A stretch of DNA of 64,000 nt from Gulosibacter molinativorax. Its GTDB lineage: Bacteria; Actinomycetota; Actinomycetes; Actinomycetales; Microbacteriaceae. This document shows positions 26,793-34,789 of this stretch, piece after piece (positions within the stretch are counted from its first letter, which is position 1; the number at the start of each line of letters is the position of its first letter). The stretch lies in the NCBI RefSeq assembly GCF_003010915.2, contig NZ_CP028426.1, positions 2,046,001-2,110,000 of the forward strand, given 5' to 3'. A model generated the notes under the pieces. It saw only the letters and a program-made list of their open reading frames with translations, had not been told where the DNA came from and made no database searches. A program made the position numbers and the translations under genes.

Positions 26793-27935
26793 ATGTCAGC
26801 ATTCAAGGAAGAAGACCGCACCTCGTCTGGGTTCTTTGTCACCAAGGAAGCCCCGATCGAGCCCACCAACCCGGTCCCGACCCCCAAGGCCGAGGCTCCG
26901 GACATCCTCCGCTGCGCGTACATGGAACTCGTGGTCACCGACCTCGCCGCTTCGCGTCACTTCTACGTCGACGTACTCGGCCTCACCGTGACTGAAGAGG
27001 ACGACGAGGTTATCTACCTCCGCTCGCTCGAGGAGTTCATCCACCACAACCTCGTCCTGCGTAAGGGCCCGGTTGCCGCCGTGGCCGTGTTCTCGTACCG
27101 CGTTCGCACGCCGGAAGACCTCGACAAGGCCGTGGCCTTCTACGAGGAACTCGGCTGCCGCGTTGAGCGCCGCGCAGAGGGCTTCAACAAGGGCATCGGC
27201 GACTCGGTGCGCGCCGTTGACCCGCTCGGCTTCCCGGTTGAGTACTTCTACGAGACCGAGCACGTCGAGCGACTCGCATGGCGCTACGACCTCTACACCC
27301 CGGGTGCGCTCGTTCGCCTTGACCACTTCAACCAGGTCACCCCGGACGTCCCCCGCGCGGTTCGTCACCTCCAGGACCTCGGCTTCCGCGTGACGGAAGA
27401 CATCCAGGACAAGGAAGGCACCGTCTACGCAGCATGGGTGCGCCGCAAGGCAACCGTCCACGACACCGCAGCCACCGGTGGTGACGGCCCCCGCATGCAC
27501 CACATCGCGTTCTCGACGCACGAGAAGCACAACATCCTCGCGATCTGTGACAAGCTCGGCGCGCTGCGCATGTCGGACGCCATCGAGCGCGGCCCTGGCC
27601 GCCACGGTGTCTCGAACGCGTTCTACCTCTACCTCCGCGACCCGGACGGCCACCGCGTCGAGATCTACACGCAGGACTATTACACCGGCGACCCCGACAA
27701 CCCCGTTGTCACGTGGGACGTGCACGACAACCAGCGTCGTGACTGGTGGGGCAACCCGGTAGTTCCGTCGTGGTACACGGACGCGTCGCTCGTGCTCGAC
27801 CTCGACGGCAATCCGCAGGAAGTCGTTTCGCGCACCGACGCTTCGGAGCTCGAAGCAACCATCGGCGCCGACGGCTTCTCGTACACCCGCGAGGGTGACG
27901 AGGAGAAGGGCTTCAAGCTGGGTAACCAGCTCTAA
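26793..27935 (+). CDS. hpaD: 3,4-dihydroxyphenylacetate (homoprotocatechuate) 2,3-dioxygenase
   Basis: A 380-residue type I extradiol dioxygenase with two vicinal-oxygen-chelate modules. Numbering runs 23 above the Brevibacterium fuscum enzyme. The metal ligands are His178 (HFNQVTPD), His237 (MHHIAFST) and Glu290 (HRVEIYTQDYY). The known second-sphere residues Asn180, Trp215, His223, Arg266, His271 and Tyr280 are all present. It opens the homoprotocatechuate ring with O2; Fe(II) or Mn(II) cannot be told apart from sequence. The frame extends upstream to 26658, but ATG 26793 has AAGGAAGAAG and follows hpaE by 40 bp. Last gene of the operon. Confidence 0.95.
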   Translation: MSAFKEEDRTSSGFFVTKEAPIEPTNPVPTPKAEAPDILRCAYMELVVTDLAASRHFYVDVLGLTVTEEDDEVIYLRSLEEFIHHNLVLRKGPVAAVAVFSYRVRTPEDLDKAVAFYEELGCRVERRAEGFNKGIGDSVRAVDPLGFPVEYFYETEHVERLAWRYDLYTPGALVRLDHFNQVTPDVPRAVRHLQDLGFRVTEDIQDKEGTVYAAWVRRKATVHDTAATGGDGPRMHHIAFSTHEKHNILAICDKLGALRMSDAIERGPGRHGVSNAFYLYLRDPDGHRVEIYTQDYYTGDPDNPVVTWDVHDNQRRDWWGNPVVPSWYTDASLVLDLDGNPQEVVSRTDASELEATIGADGFSYTREGDEEKGFKLGNQL

Positions 27936-27963
27936 GCCAGCCCGCTAGCCTCGCGCTGTCACT

Positions 27964-28011
27964 AAAGTGCGGTGGATGCGAACCTTGCGTTCGCATCCAC
28001 CGCACTTTTTT
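27964..28011 (+). terminator. Strong intrinsic terminator of the hpa operon
   Basis: A perfect 20-bp stem (27964-27983 with 27989-28008) around loop CTTGC, ending in a run of Ts to 28011. Confidence 0.95.
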
Positions 28012-28246
28012 GTTGTTGCGCGGCCGGGACGCGTGGCCCGATCACATGCGGAACCGAGTACGACTTTTCCATTCATTGTCATTGAAGTTCACGCATAACA
28101 AAGTTGGAACGATTCAATACCGAAAACCCCTTAAGTTGGGGTTTCCCTCCCCCATAGTTTCGTTGTGTTGTCCTAGCCATCCGATTCGTAAGCTGGCCAC
28201 ACAGGGCACGACGTGCCGGAACTCTTCTTGAGAATGTGGATGTGCC
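28012..28246. promoter_or_regulatory. AT-rich leader upstream of thioester-domain gene
   Basis: 235 bp, clearly richer in A/T than the neighbours (especially 28060-28170), with a small palindrome AAACCCC (28124-28130) / GGGGTTT (28138-28144). No gene is supported. It probably contains the promoter and control sites of the downstream gene. A stop codon at 28229-28231 in the downstream frame rules out an upstream extension. Confidence 0.45.
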
Positions 28247-28975
28247 ATGAAGGATAGAGACAACGAGGGTCGTAGTTCGCAGCTTGGAACGACGGCGAAC
28301 CTCTTGAGCTTCTCAGCAGGAGACTACGAGTTTGCTCACTGGCTCAGCAATATCGGTGAAGCGGCTGGCACGCTTTTCTCAGGCGCGTTCTCGGTGCAGC
28401 TCCCGGACGGTACCCGTCACCTCGCGTACTGCCTTGACGCCAGCTGTCCGTTCGATACCGAGCAGGACTGCTTTGGTGTGCCTGTTGCGCGAACCGACTT
28501 TGCGCGCGACAACAGCTGCACGCCGCTGAGCAACGACGACCAGAGCGCGACTCACGACCGCATCGTCTGGATTGCTCGCAACAGTTACCCCGCGGTCCCC
28601 CTCGAGGAACTCGCCGCGGCCGCTGGTGCCGACGGACTGACGCGTCAAGACGCGATCGCGGCGACCCAGGTCGCGTTGTGGATGCTAACCAACGGCGTGC
28701 TGTTCGCCGGTCTTCTCGAAGCCGATTTTTCGGTAACCGCCCGTGTACTGGCCGTGATCGACTACTTGACCGGTCCCGCAAACGTCGGTGCTCCCGAACA
28801 AGCAACCAGCACGCAAACGACTGAGCCGGGTACCGTCATCCACCTTCGATTGGACAACAACCGTAACCTGCTGACCGACACGCACTACCTTGTTTTGTCG
28901 GGCGCGGACGTCGACTACGAGGCACTCAGCTGCGACGAGCCCGAAGAGTCCTTCCCTCGTCGCCTCGCGGCGTAG
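28247..28975 (+). CDS. Thioester-domain (TQXA-like) protein without signal peptide or anchor
   Basis: A 242-residue protein whose core matches the thioester adhesin domain of Gram-positive surface proteins. It has LAYCLDASCPF (reactive Cys), RIVWIARNSYPAVPLEEL, and AIAATQVALWMLTNGV (partner Gln in TQ). In the family, the Cys and Gln side chains form an isopeptide-like thioester that bonds host or surface ligands. Unusually there is no signal peptide (the N terminus is MKDRDNEGRSSQ), no repeat stalk, and no LPXTG or membrane tail. A stop codon lies in frame 16 bp upstream. It may be an adhesin remnant, a cytoplasmic variant, or exported by a non-Sec route. Convergent with the LuxR-type gene, 9 bp apart. 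Confidence 0.65.
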   Translation: MKDRDNEGRSSQLGTTANLLSFSAGDYEFAHWLSNIGEAAGTLFSGAFSVQLPDGTRHLAYCLDASCPFDTEQDCFGVPVARTDFARDNSCTPLSNDDQSATHDRIVWIARNSYPAVPLEELAAAAGADGLTRQDAIAATQVALWMLTNGVLFAGLLEADFSVTARVLAVIDYLTGPANVGAPEQATSTQTTEPGTVIHLRLDNNRNLLTDTHYLVLSGADVDYEALSCDEPEESFPRRLAA

Positions 28976-28984
28976 CGACGCGGC

Positions 28985-31792
28985 TCATTCGAGGTCGCTC
29001 GGTAGCTCCGAACGTTTCGAGACGCCGAGTTTCTCGAGCGCATTCGACATGTGGAACGCGACGGTCGCGACGCCGATATTGAGTTCGCGCGCGATCTCCT
29101 TGTTCCGCCAGCCACGGGCGGCCAGCCGCGCGACCTGAATCTCGCGGCGGGTGAGCTCCGCCATACGCCGCTGGTTCTCGGAGGAAAAGCGCTTCACCTG
29201 TGCCTCCGCGTCCGCGATGTACGCGGTGGCGCCCACCTCGTGGAACCCTTCGCGTGCCGCCGCAAACTCCTCCCGCGCGAGATCGCGTTGCCCTCGGACG
29301 CGGGCGTAAAGGTTCGCGAGCGCGAGGTGGCATTTCGCTGCGGTGAAGCTCGAGCGCGCTTCCCTCGCGCCGCGCTCAAAGATCGCGACAGTGCCGTGAA
29401 TGTCGCCGCGCGATGCTGGTTCAACCGCACCAAGCCACGAATACTCGGACGGGCCCTCGAACGCGAGGGCGGCCTCGATCTGTTCGATTTCCTGCCAGAT
29501 TGGCAGTGCCTCATCGAAGCGCCCCATCGCCGCAAGGATCTCGATTCGCGCCCCGCGAATTCGGAGCGATCCGAGATAGCGCGGCTCCGGCGTCGCCGCT
29601 TCGAGCAGCTCGAGGGCCGCCTGCGGCCCCTTTCGCGCCATCGCGAGCTGCGATTCCGTGACGGGGAGCATCTCGATGCCATATCCCGGGTAACGGTACT
29701 GGTCCGCCTCCTTTGCGACGGTGAGGTATCGCTCGGCCTCATCGAGGTGTCCCTCCGCCGCGAGCAGCCAGGCCTTTAGCGCAGGAATCGCGATCCGCGT
29801 CGGCATATCGAGGCCGTCAAAGGCACGCACGAACGCCTCGTCAATATTGGCGCGCGCCTCCTGCCAGTCGCCGCGCCTGATGGTCAGGTCGAGATCCACG
29901 ACGTCGAGCTGTCCACGGACAAACATCGTGCGCGACACCTTCTTCAGTCGCCGCTTTGCCTCCAGGATGATCTCACTCGCCTCGTCGACAAAGCGGTCCC
30001 CGCGGCCTCCGAGAACGAGGGCGGCGAGCGTCAACACATCGACGGCCTCCGTCGAGTCGTCGGGAAGAGCGCGCGCCTGCTGCGCCAACTGCCGGGCCTC
30101 GTCAGACGAGCCAGCAACGTTGCCCGCGGACACCCCAAACACGAACACGAGCGCCTCGATAAACAGCAGTCTCGCTCCGGGATCGATCCATCGCAGCTCG
30201 GGGTTGTCGGGCGTCTTGCCCACGAGCGCAGCGTAACGCGGCACCGTGTCTTGCACCGCCGCGATGGTCGCCTCCGGGCCCGTTTGCAGCGCCGAGAGCA
30301 GTTCCATACGGGAGACTTCTGCCTGCATGAATTCGTGGTCGATGTTCTCGGGCGGCCCTTCCAGATACGCAAGCCGAGCATCCCGTGCGTCTAGCCGCCC
30401 GTGGGCCTTGACCGTCCGGAGCCACAGGTAGATGAACATGAACTCGGCATCGTCCGTGAACTTCGCGAAATCGCTGATGCGGCCCTGATACTGCAGGGGC
30501 GAAGACTGCCGCAGGAAGACGTGCCCGAACTTCCGCAGCAGCGCCCGGTATTCCCCATTGCCAAAGCCCGACTCCTGGGCACGCTCAATCGCGACGTCGA
30601 GCAAGTCCAGGGTCTCTTGCCCATATCCACCATCTTCGAGATCCGCCGCGGTCTCAAGCGTCTTGGCCACCGCAACGGCGTCGATCTCGGGCCACGAAAG
30701 CAGCTCGTGAATCCTCGATTCATTGCCGAACGTGAGATCGGCAAGCCCGCTGTGAATAATGCGAACGCGCTCGGGGTCGGCTCGCTCGAGAATATCGGGG
30801 GCAGAGAGTGGATCGTAGAGATGGAGCATCCCCGTGAGGGAGTTCATGATGACGACGCCGCCGTCGGCCACCGATTCCGAGGTGAAGGTAACCCCCACTC
30901 GATTGGACACGAGCTTGAGCTTCTGGACCGACACGCCGTCGGGCTGCAGCGCGCAGACTTCGGCGGCCAACCTCGTGATCTCGGAGAGTTCGCCGTCAGT
31001 CGGCCATGGGGCGGGCGGCATGCGTGCCGAGGTCACCGTCGGCAAGGTCCGGATCCTGCCGAGATCTTCGAGGTGGTCTTCGCTCACGTTGTTGAGGTAG
31101 AGACGAACCGCCTCGTAGCGACCACCGGTCAGTTGACGAATTCGCTCACCCTCGCCAACGGCGACACCGGAGCCAACCTGGTGCCCGACATAGGTGACGA
31201 TGTCCTCAGCCGACCACTCGGGCAGGATCACGAGGTGCGCGTTTGGTTCCGTGTAAACCATCTGTCGCAGCTCGTCGCCGAGGTCGATCGGGTAGGCGAG
31301 CGAATCGCCAAGGACGAAGTTCGCGCCCCGCGCGGTCGCGCGCATCACGATGTAGCGGAACACCACGGAGCTCATCGGGTCGCAGCACTCGAGGTGGTCG
31401 AACACCATCAGCATCGTCCGGTCGTCGACATCGAAGTGGGCATCGAGCGCCTGGAGCACTCGCCGGCCGAGCTCGATCGGGTCACGATCCGGCACTAAGT
31501 CGGGCAGGAGATGCCGCAGCCCCACCATCTTGAGGCACACGCGCTCGAGCGCAGAATACGGCACGTCATGTTCCCACGGCACCAGCGTGACGAAGAAGTC
31601 GAGCCACTCGTGCTCGCGCGCGTACTCGAGCGCCGTCTGCAGCACGCGGTCCACGCCAGCGCCAGGCATGCCGCGAAACGTGATCAGGGTGCCCTGGTCG
31701 GGGCTGGTCTGTGAGAAGGCATCCGCGAGCAATCGTTCGGCGGACTCCACCGGAGTCAAAAGCGGCACTGCCGGAACGTAAAACTCACGCAT
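28985..31792 (-). CDS. Large LuxR-type (STAND/LAL-like) regulator
   Basis: A 935-residue regulator with three parts. An N-terminal ATPase-like region has FRGMPGAGVDRV at 39-50: Walker A-like, but the Lys is replaced by Val47, so ATP binding may be lost. It also has a Walker B-like LMVFDHLECCD. A long helical TPR-like region spans about 350-860. The C-terminal LuxR/GerE helix-turn-helix is LTRREIQVARLAARGWRNKEIARELNIGVATVAFHMSNALEKLGVSKRSEL. The layout resembles MalT/LAL regulators. It faces the thioester-domain gene and is the only nearby regulator candidate for it. Confidence 0.85.
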   Translation of the reverse strand: MREFYVPAVPLLTPVESAERLLADAFSQTSPDQGTLITFRGMPGAGVDRVLQTALEYAREHEWLDFFVTLVPWEHDVPYSALERVCLKMVGLRHLLPDLVPDRDPIELGRRVLQALDAHFDVDDRTMLMVFDHLECCDPMSSVVFRYIVMRATARGANFVLGDSLAYPIDLGDELRQMVYTEPNAHLVILPEWSAEDIVTYVGHQVGSGVAVGEGERIRQLTGGRYEAVRLYLNNVSEDHLEDLGRIRTLPTVTSARMPPAPWPTDGELSEITRLAAEVCALQPDGVSVQKLKLVSNRVGVTFTSESVADGGVVIMNSLTGMLHLYDPLSAPDILERADPERVRIIHSGLADLTFGNESRIHELLSWPEIDAVAVAKTLETAADLEDGGYGQETLDLLDVAIERAQESGFGNGEYRALLRKFGHVFLRQSSPLQYQGRISDFAKFTDDAEFMFIYLWLRTVKAHGRLDARDARLAYLEGPPENIDHEFMQAEVSRMELLSALQTGPEATIAAVQDTVPRYAALVGKTPDNPELRWIDPGARLLFIEALVFVFGVSAGNVAGSSDEARQLAQQARALPDDSTEAVDVLTLAALVLGGRGDRFVDEASEIILEAKRRLKKVSRTMFVRGQLDVVDLDLTIRRGDWQEARANIDEAFVRAFDGLDMPTRIAIPALKAWLLAAEGHLDEAERYLTVAKEADQYRYPGYGIEMLPVTESQLAMARKGPQAALELLEAATPEPRYLGSLRIRGARIEILAAMGRFDEALPIWQEIEQIEAALAFEGPSEYSWLGAVEPASRGDIHGTVAIFERGAREARSSFTAAKCHLALANLYARVRGQRDLAREEFAAAREGFHEVGATAYIADAEAQVKRFSSENQRRMAELTRREIQVARLAARGWRNKEIARELNIGVATVAFHMSNALEKLGVSKRSELPSDLE

Positions 31793-31856
31793 GCCTGATC
31801 ACGCATCCTTCTCTTCGTTACCTCAGTAGTATCAGCTGCCACCGACATGCCATCGG

Positions 31857-32963
31857 CTAGATGGCGAAGGCGCCAATCCCCCAGTTAACCGTCTTGGCCT
31901 CAACGGGCGACAAGAACGCATCCACATCCGCGCGATCGACCTCGTCGAGCGTCGCCGGCTGCCACTGCGGATTGCGATCCTTGTCGAGGACCTGGGCCCG
32001 CACGCCTTCAAGGAAATCGTGGGCGACGCAGAGGCGCATGCCGGCTCGGTACTCGAGATCGATCGCCGAACGCAGGTCCGCAGCTGTGCGGTTGCTCCGA
32101 ATTACTTCGAGCGTCACGGCGATCGCGGTGGGCGAGGATGCGCGGATCGCCTTAGCTGCGGCGGCCGCGGCCGGTCGGCTGACCGCCCGTGCGTCGAGCC
32201 GCGACAGAATTTCCGCCGGAGTTTCTGCTGCATAGACCTCATCGATCCACTCGCGCTCCCGCAGCAGCGGGGATTCGGGCGCGGGCTGCGAGAGCTCGGC
32301 GAGGAGCGCATCCGCAGCCTCCGACTCGAGGCGCGCGACGAGCTCGGCAAGCCGTTCGGAAGACACGAAGTGGTCCGCGAAACCGGTCGCGATCGCGTCC
32401 CCTGCGTCGAGCCGCGCGCCGGTGAGCCCGGCATGGATGCCCGTTTCGCCCGGCATGTTCGCGAGGAGATAGGTGCCACCGACGTCGGGGACGAAGCCAA
32501 TCGCGGTTTCGGGCATCGCGATCTGACTGCGCTCGGTAACGACGCGCCGCCCCTTGCTGTGGGCGGAAAGCCCGACGCCACCGCCGAAGGTGTAGCCGTC
32601 CATGATCGCGACGTACGGCTTCGCGAGGTCGCCGGTGGCCGCATCCAACCGATACTCGTTGGCGAAGAACTCCGCGGCATCCTCGCCGCCGGTGCCGAGC
32701 ACATCCGCCCGAATTTCGAGGATGTCGCCGCCGGCACAGAGGCCGCGCTCCCCCGCCCCGATGAGCAAATATTGCTTCACTTCGGGGGTCTTTTCCCAGG
32801 CCGCAAGTTGACTGGTGATTTCGCGAATCATCGCGTGGCTGAGGGAGTTGAGCTGCCTCGGCCGATTCAGCGTGATGACGCCGAGCTGCCCCGCCGGGCC
32901 GCGGCGCTCGAAGAGCACCTGCCCGCTCAGCGTCGTGTTGTATGCATCCGCCTGTCCAGTCAT
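31857..32963 (-). CDS. 3-hydroxyisobutyryl-CoA hydrolase (crotonase family)
   Basis: A 368-residue crotonase-fold enzyme of the length usual for 3-hydroxyisobutyryl-CoA hydrolases, longer than simple enoyl-CoA hydratases. Core motifs are VITLNRPRQLNSLSHAM, the oxyanion-hole GERGLCAGGDI, and PYVAIMDGYTFGGGVGLSAHSKGRRVVTE, followed by MPETAIGFVPDVGGTYLLANMPGETG. It would free 3-hydroxyisobutyrate from CoA in valine breakdown. No other valine genes are in the window. An enoyl-CoA hydratase/isomerase role is the alternative. Confidence 0.82.
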   Translation of the reverse strand: MTGQADAYNTTLSGQVLFERRGPAGQLGVITLNRPRQLNSLSHAMIREITSQLAAWEKTPEVKQYLLIGAGERGLCAGGDILEIRADVLGTGGEDAAEFFANEYRLDAATGDLAKPYVAIMDGYTFGGGVGLSAHSKGRRVVTERSQIAMPETAIGFVPDVGGTYLLANMPGETGIHAGLTGARLDAGDAIATGFADHFVSSERLAELVARLESEAADALLAELSQPAPESPLLREREWIDEVYAAETPAEILSRLDARAVSRPAAAAAAKAIRASSPTAIAVTLEVIRSNRTAADLRSAIDLEYRAGMRLCVAHDFLEGVRAQVLDKDRNPQWQPATLDEVDRADVDAFLSPVEAKTVNWGIGAFAI

Positions 32964-33037
32964 GGCATGAGAATACGCGAATCGATGCTAGGTAATGGAA
33001 CACATTGATTCACCCCGGGTGACGCAGTCGCGGAAGA

Positions 33038-34789
33038 CTACCCCTCACCGTCCGACTGCAGGAGCCGACGAAACGCGCCGTCTCGCGCCACAAGCTCGTG
33101 CCAGGCCCCCGACTCCACGATCCGCCCACGCTCCATGACGTGGATGCGATCGGCGTCGCGCAGCGTCTCGAGGCGGTGCGCAATCACGACAGTCGTTGCG
33201 CCAAGCGTGCGCAGTGTCCCGACAAGCCGTGCCTGTGTGATCGGATCCTGGTGGCTCGTGGATTCATCGAGCACGAGCACCGCGCCCGCGAGCGCTCCCG
33301 GTGCGCGCCGTGCCCGCAGCAGCGTCCGCGCGAGCGCGAGGCGCTGCCGCTGACCGCCGCTCAGTCGGTCGCCCCGTCGCCCGATGGGTGTGTCGAGGTC
33401 GAGATCGAGCATGAAGAGGTCGAGCACGAGTTGCAGCTCCTCCGCGTCCGCATCGGGCGCCCCGAGACGGAGGTTCTCGGCGACCGTCGCATCCAAGAGG
33501 AACGGCTCCTGGTCGGCGACGACGACGCGCCGGGCGACCTCCGCCGAACCGAGCACGGGCAACGCACTCCCCGCGACGCGGATCTCCCCCTCGGCCACGT
33601 CGAAGTGCCGCTGCAGCAGGCGCGCGAGCGTCGATTTCCCCGAGCCGCTCGCCCCCGCGATGCCGATCATCTCGCCGCGGCCTACGCGAATGCTCACGCC
33701 GTCGATCACCGGTTCCGCTCGCCCCGGATATGTAAACCCGGCCTTGTCGACCTCAATCGCGGGCGTGGATGCGCGCGCCGCGAACAGTGGATCGGGTTCG
33801 GTTGGATGCTCTGGCTCGCTGACGACGGGTTCGCCTGCGGCGAGCTCACGAATGCGCCGGGTCGCTTCCAACCCGACCGGCAAGGATCCCGCGAGCCGCT
33901 CGACCGTGTCGAGCGCCGCCGCGGTACCCGCAACGAGCGAGGCCGCGAGCAGAGCCCCGGGCAAGGAAACACCATCGAACATGAGATTCGGGATGCTGGC
34001 CAGGAGCACGAGCAGTGTGCCGCCCCACAGCCTCGCAGTGTTGAGCGCGCTGCGCGTCCCCGCCCGGGTTCCCTGCCTGCGGAGCGTGGCCGCGAGGTTT
34101 TCGTCGGCCTCGCGCGCTGTTGCGAGGCGGTGCGGAACTCCCTCGGCCGCCATGATTTCCTCGCGCAGCCGCACCGAGTCGGCGACGTACTGCGTCGTGT
34201 TGACGCGCAGCTCGGCGACGGTGCGAGCTGCGGCCCGCGACGATCGGGCGCCCAGGACGGGCACGATGACGCCGACGAGCATGACGCCGGCCAGTACCAC
34301 GGCGGGCAGCCACCCCGCGGCGAGCCAGGCGGTCAGCACCGCGCCGAGCGGAATCACCACCGCGCTGATCGCAGGTGCGATCGTGTGGGCAAAAAACACC
34401 TCAACGCGATCGACATCGCGCACCGCCGTCGACTGGATGCGCGCCGCACCCGCGCCATCGGTGACGGCCGGGGCCTGCGGGATGAGCCGGTCGATCATCC
34501 ATACGCGCATCTCGCCCATGAGGCTGAACGCCGCGAGGTGGCCAAACAGCTGCTCGACGTACCGCAGCCCCGCCTTGATGGCGGTCGCGAGCACAAAAAG
34601 CACCGCTACGAGCATGACAAACCCCGCGCCGGAAGCGGCGCCCGTCGCGAGCATCCCGACCGCCCAGGCCGGCAGCGCGAGTTGCACCGCACCGAGCGAC
34701 TGCCCGACGAGCCGCGCGATCACCGAGGCGCGCAGGCGCTTTGTAGCTGGGCGAGCGAAGCGCAGCAGCCAGCGGACGTTTCCGGTCAT
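33038..34789 (-). CDS. cydC: CydC-like ABC exporter half-transporter
   Basis: A 583-residue half-transporter: a six-helix exporter domain (about 20-310) then an ATPase. Walker A GASGSGKST, signature LSGGQRQRLALAR and Walker B VLVLDESTSHQD are present, with Ser for the usual Ala after the Walker B Glu. The gene overlaps the partner gene by 4 bp. Pairing, order and sequence suit CydDC, which exports cysteine/glutathione for cytochrome bd assembly. However, cydAB is not in the window, so a generic heterodimeric exporter is possible. Confidence 0.72.
   Translation of the reverse strand: MTGNVRWLLRFARPATKRLRASVIARLVGQSLGAVQLALPAWAVGMLATGAASGAGFVMLVAVLFVLATAIKAGLRYVEQLFGHLAAFSLMGEMRVWMIDRLIPQAPAVTDGAGAARIQSTAVRDVDRVEVFFAHTIAPAISAVVIPLGAVLTAWLAAGWLPAVVLAGVMLVGVIVPVLGARSSRAAARTVAELRVNTTQYVADSVRLREEIMAAEGVPHRLATAREADENLAATLRRQGTRAGTRSALNTARLWGGTLLVLLASIPNLMFDGVSLPGALLAASLVAGTAAALDTVERLAGSLPVGLEATRRIRELAAGEPVVSEPEHPTEPDPLFAARASTPAIEVDKAGFTYPGRAEPVIDGVSIRVGRGEMIGIAGASGSGKSTLARLLQRHFDVAEGEIRVAGSALPVLGSAEVARRVVVADQEPFLLDATVAENLRLGAPDADAEELQLVLDLFMLDLDLDTPIGRRGDRLSGGQRQRLALARTLLRARRAPGALAGAVLVLDESTSHQDPITQARLVGTLRTLGATTVVIAHRLETLRDADRIHVMERGRIVESGAWHELVARDGAFRRLLQSDGEG

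Noticed and set aside
28010..28231. 73-codon open frame in frame with the thioester-domain gene
   Set aside because: It ends in a stop codon before ATG 28247, starts inside the hpa terminator, and its sequence looks non-coding. It is not a hidden signal peptide.
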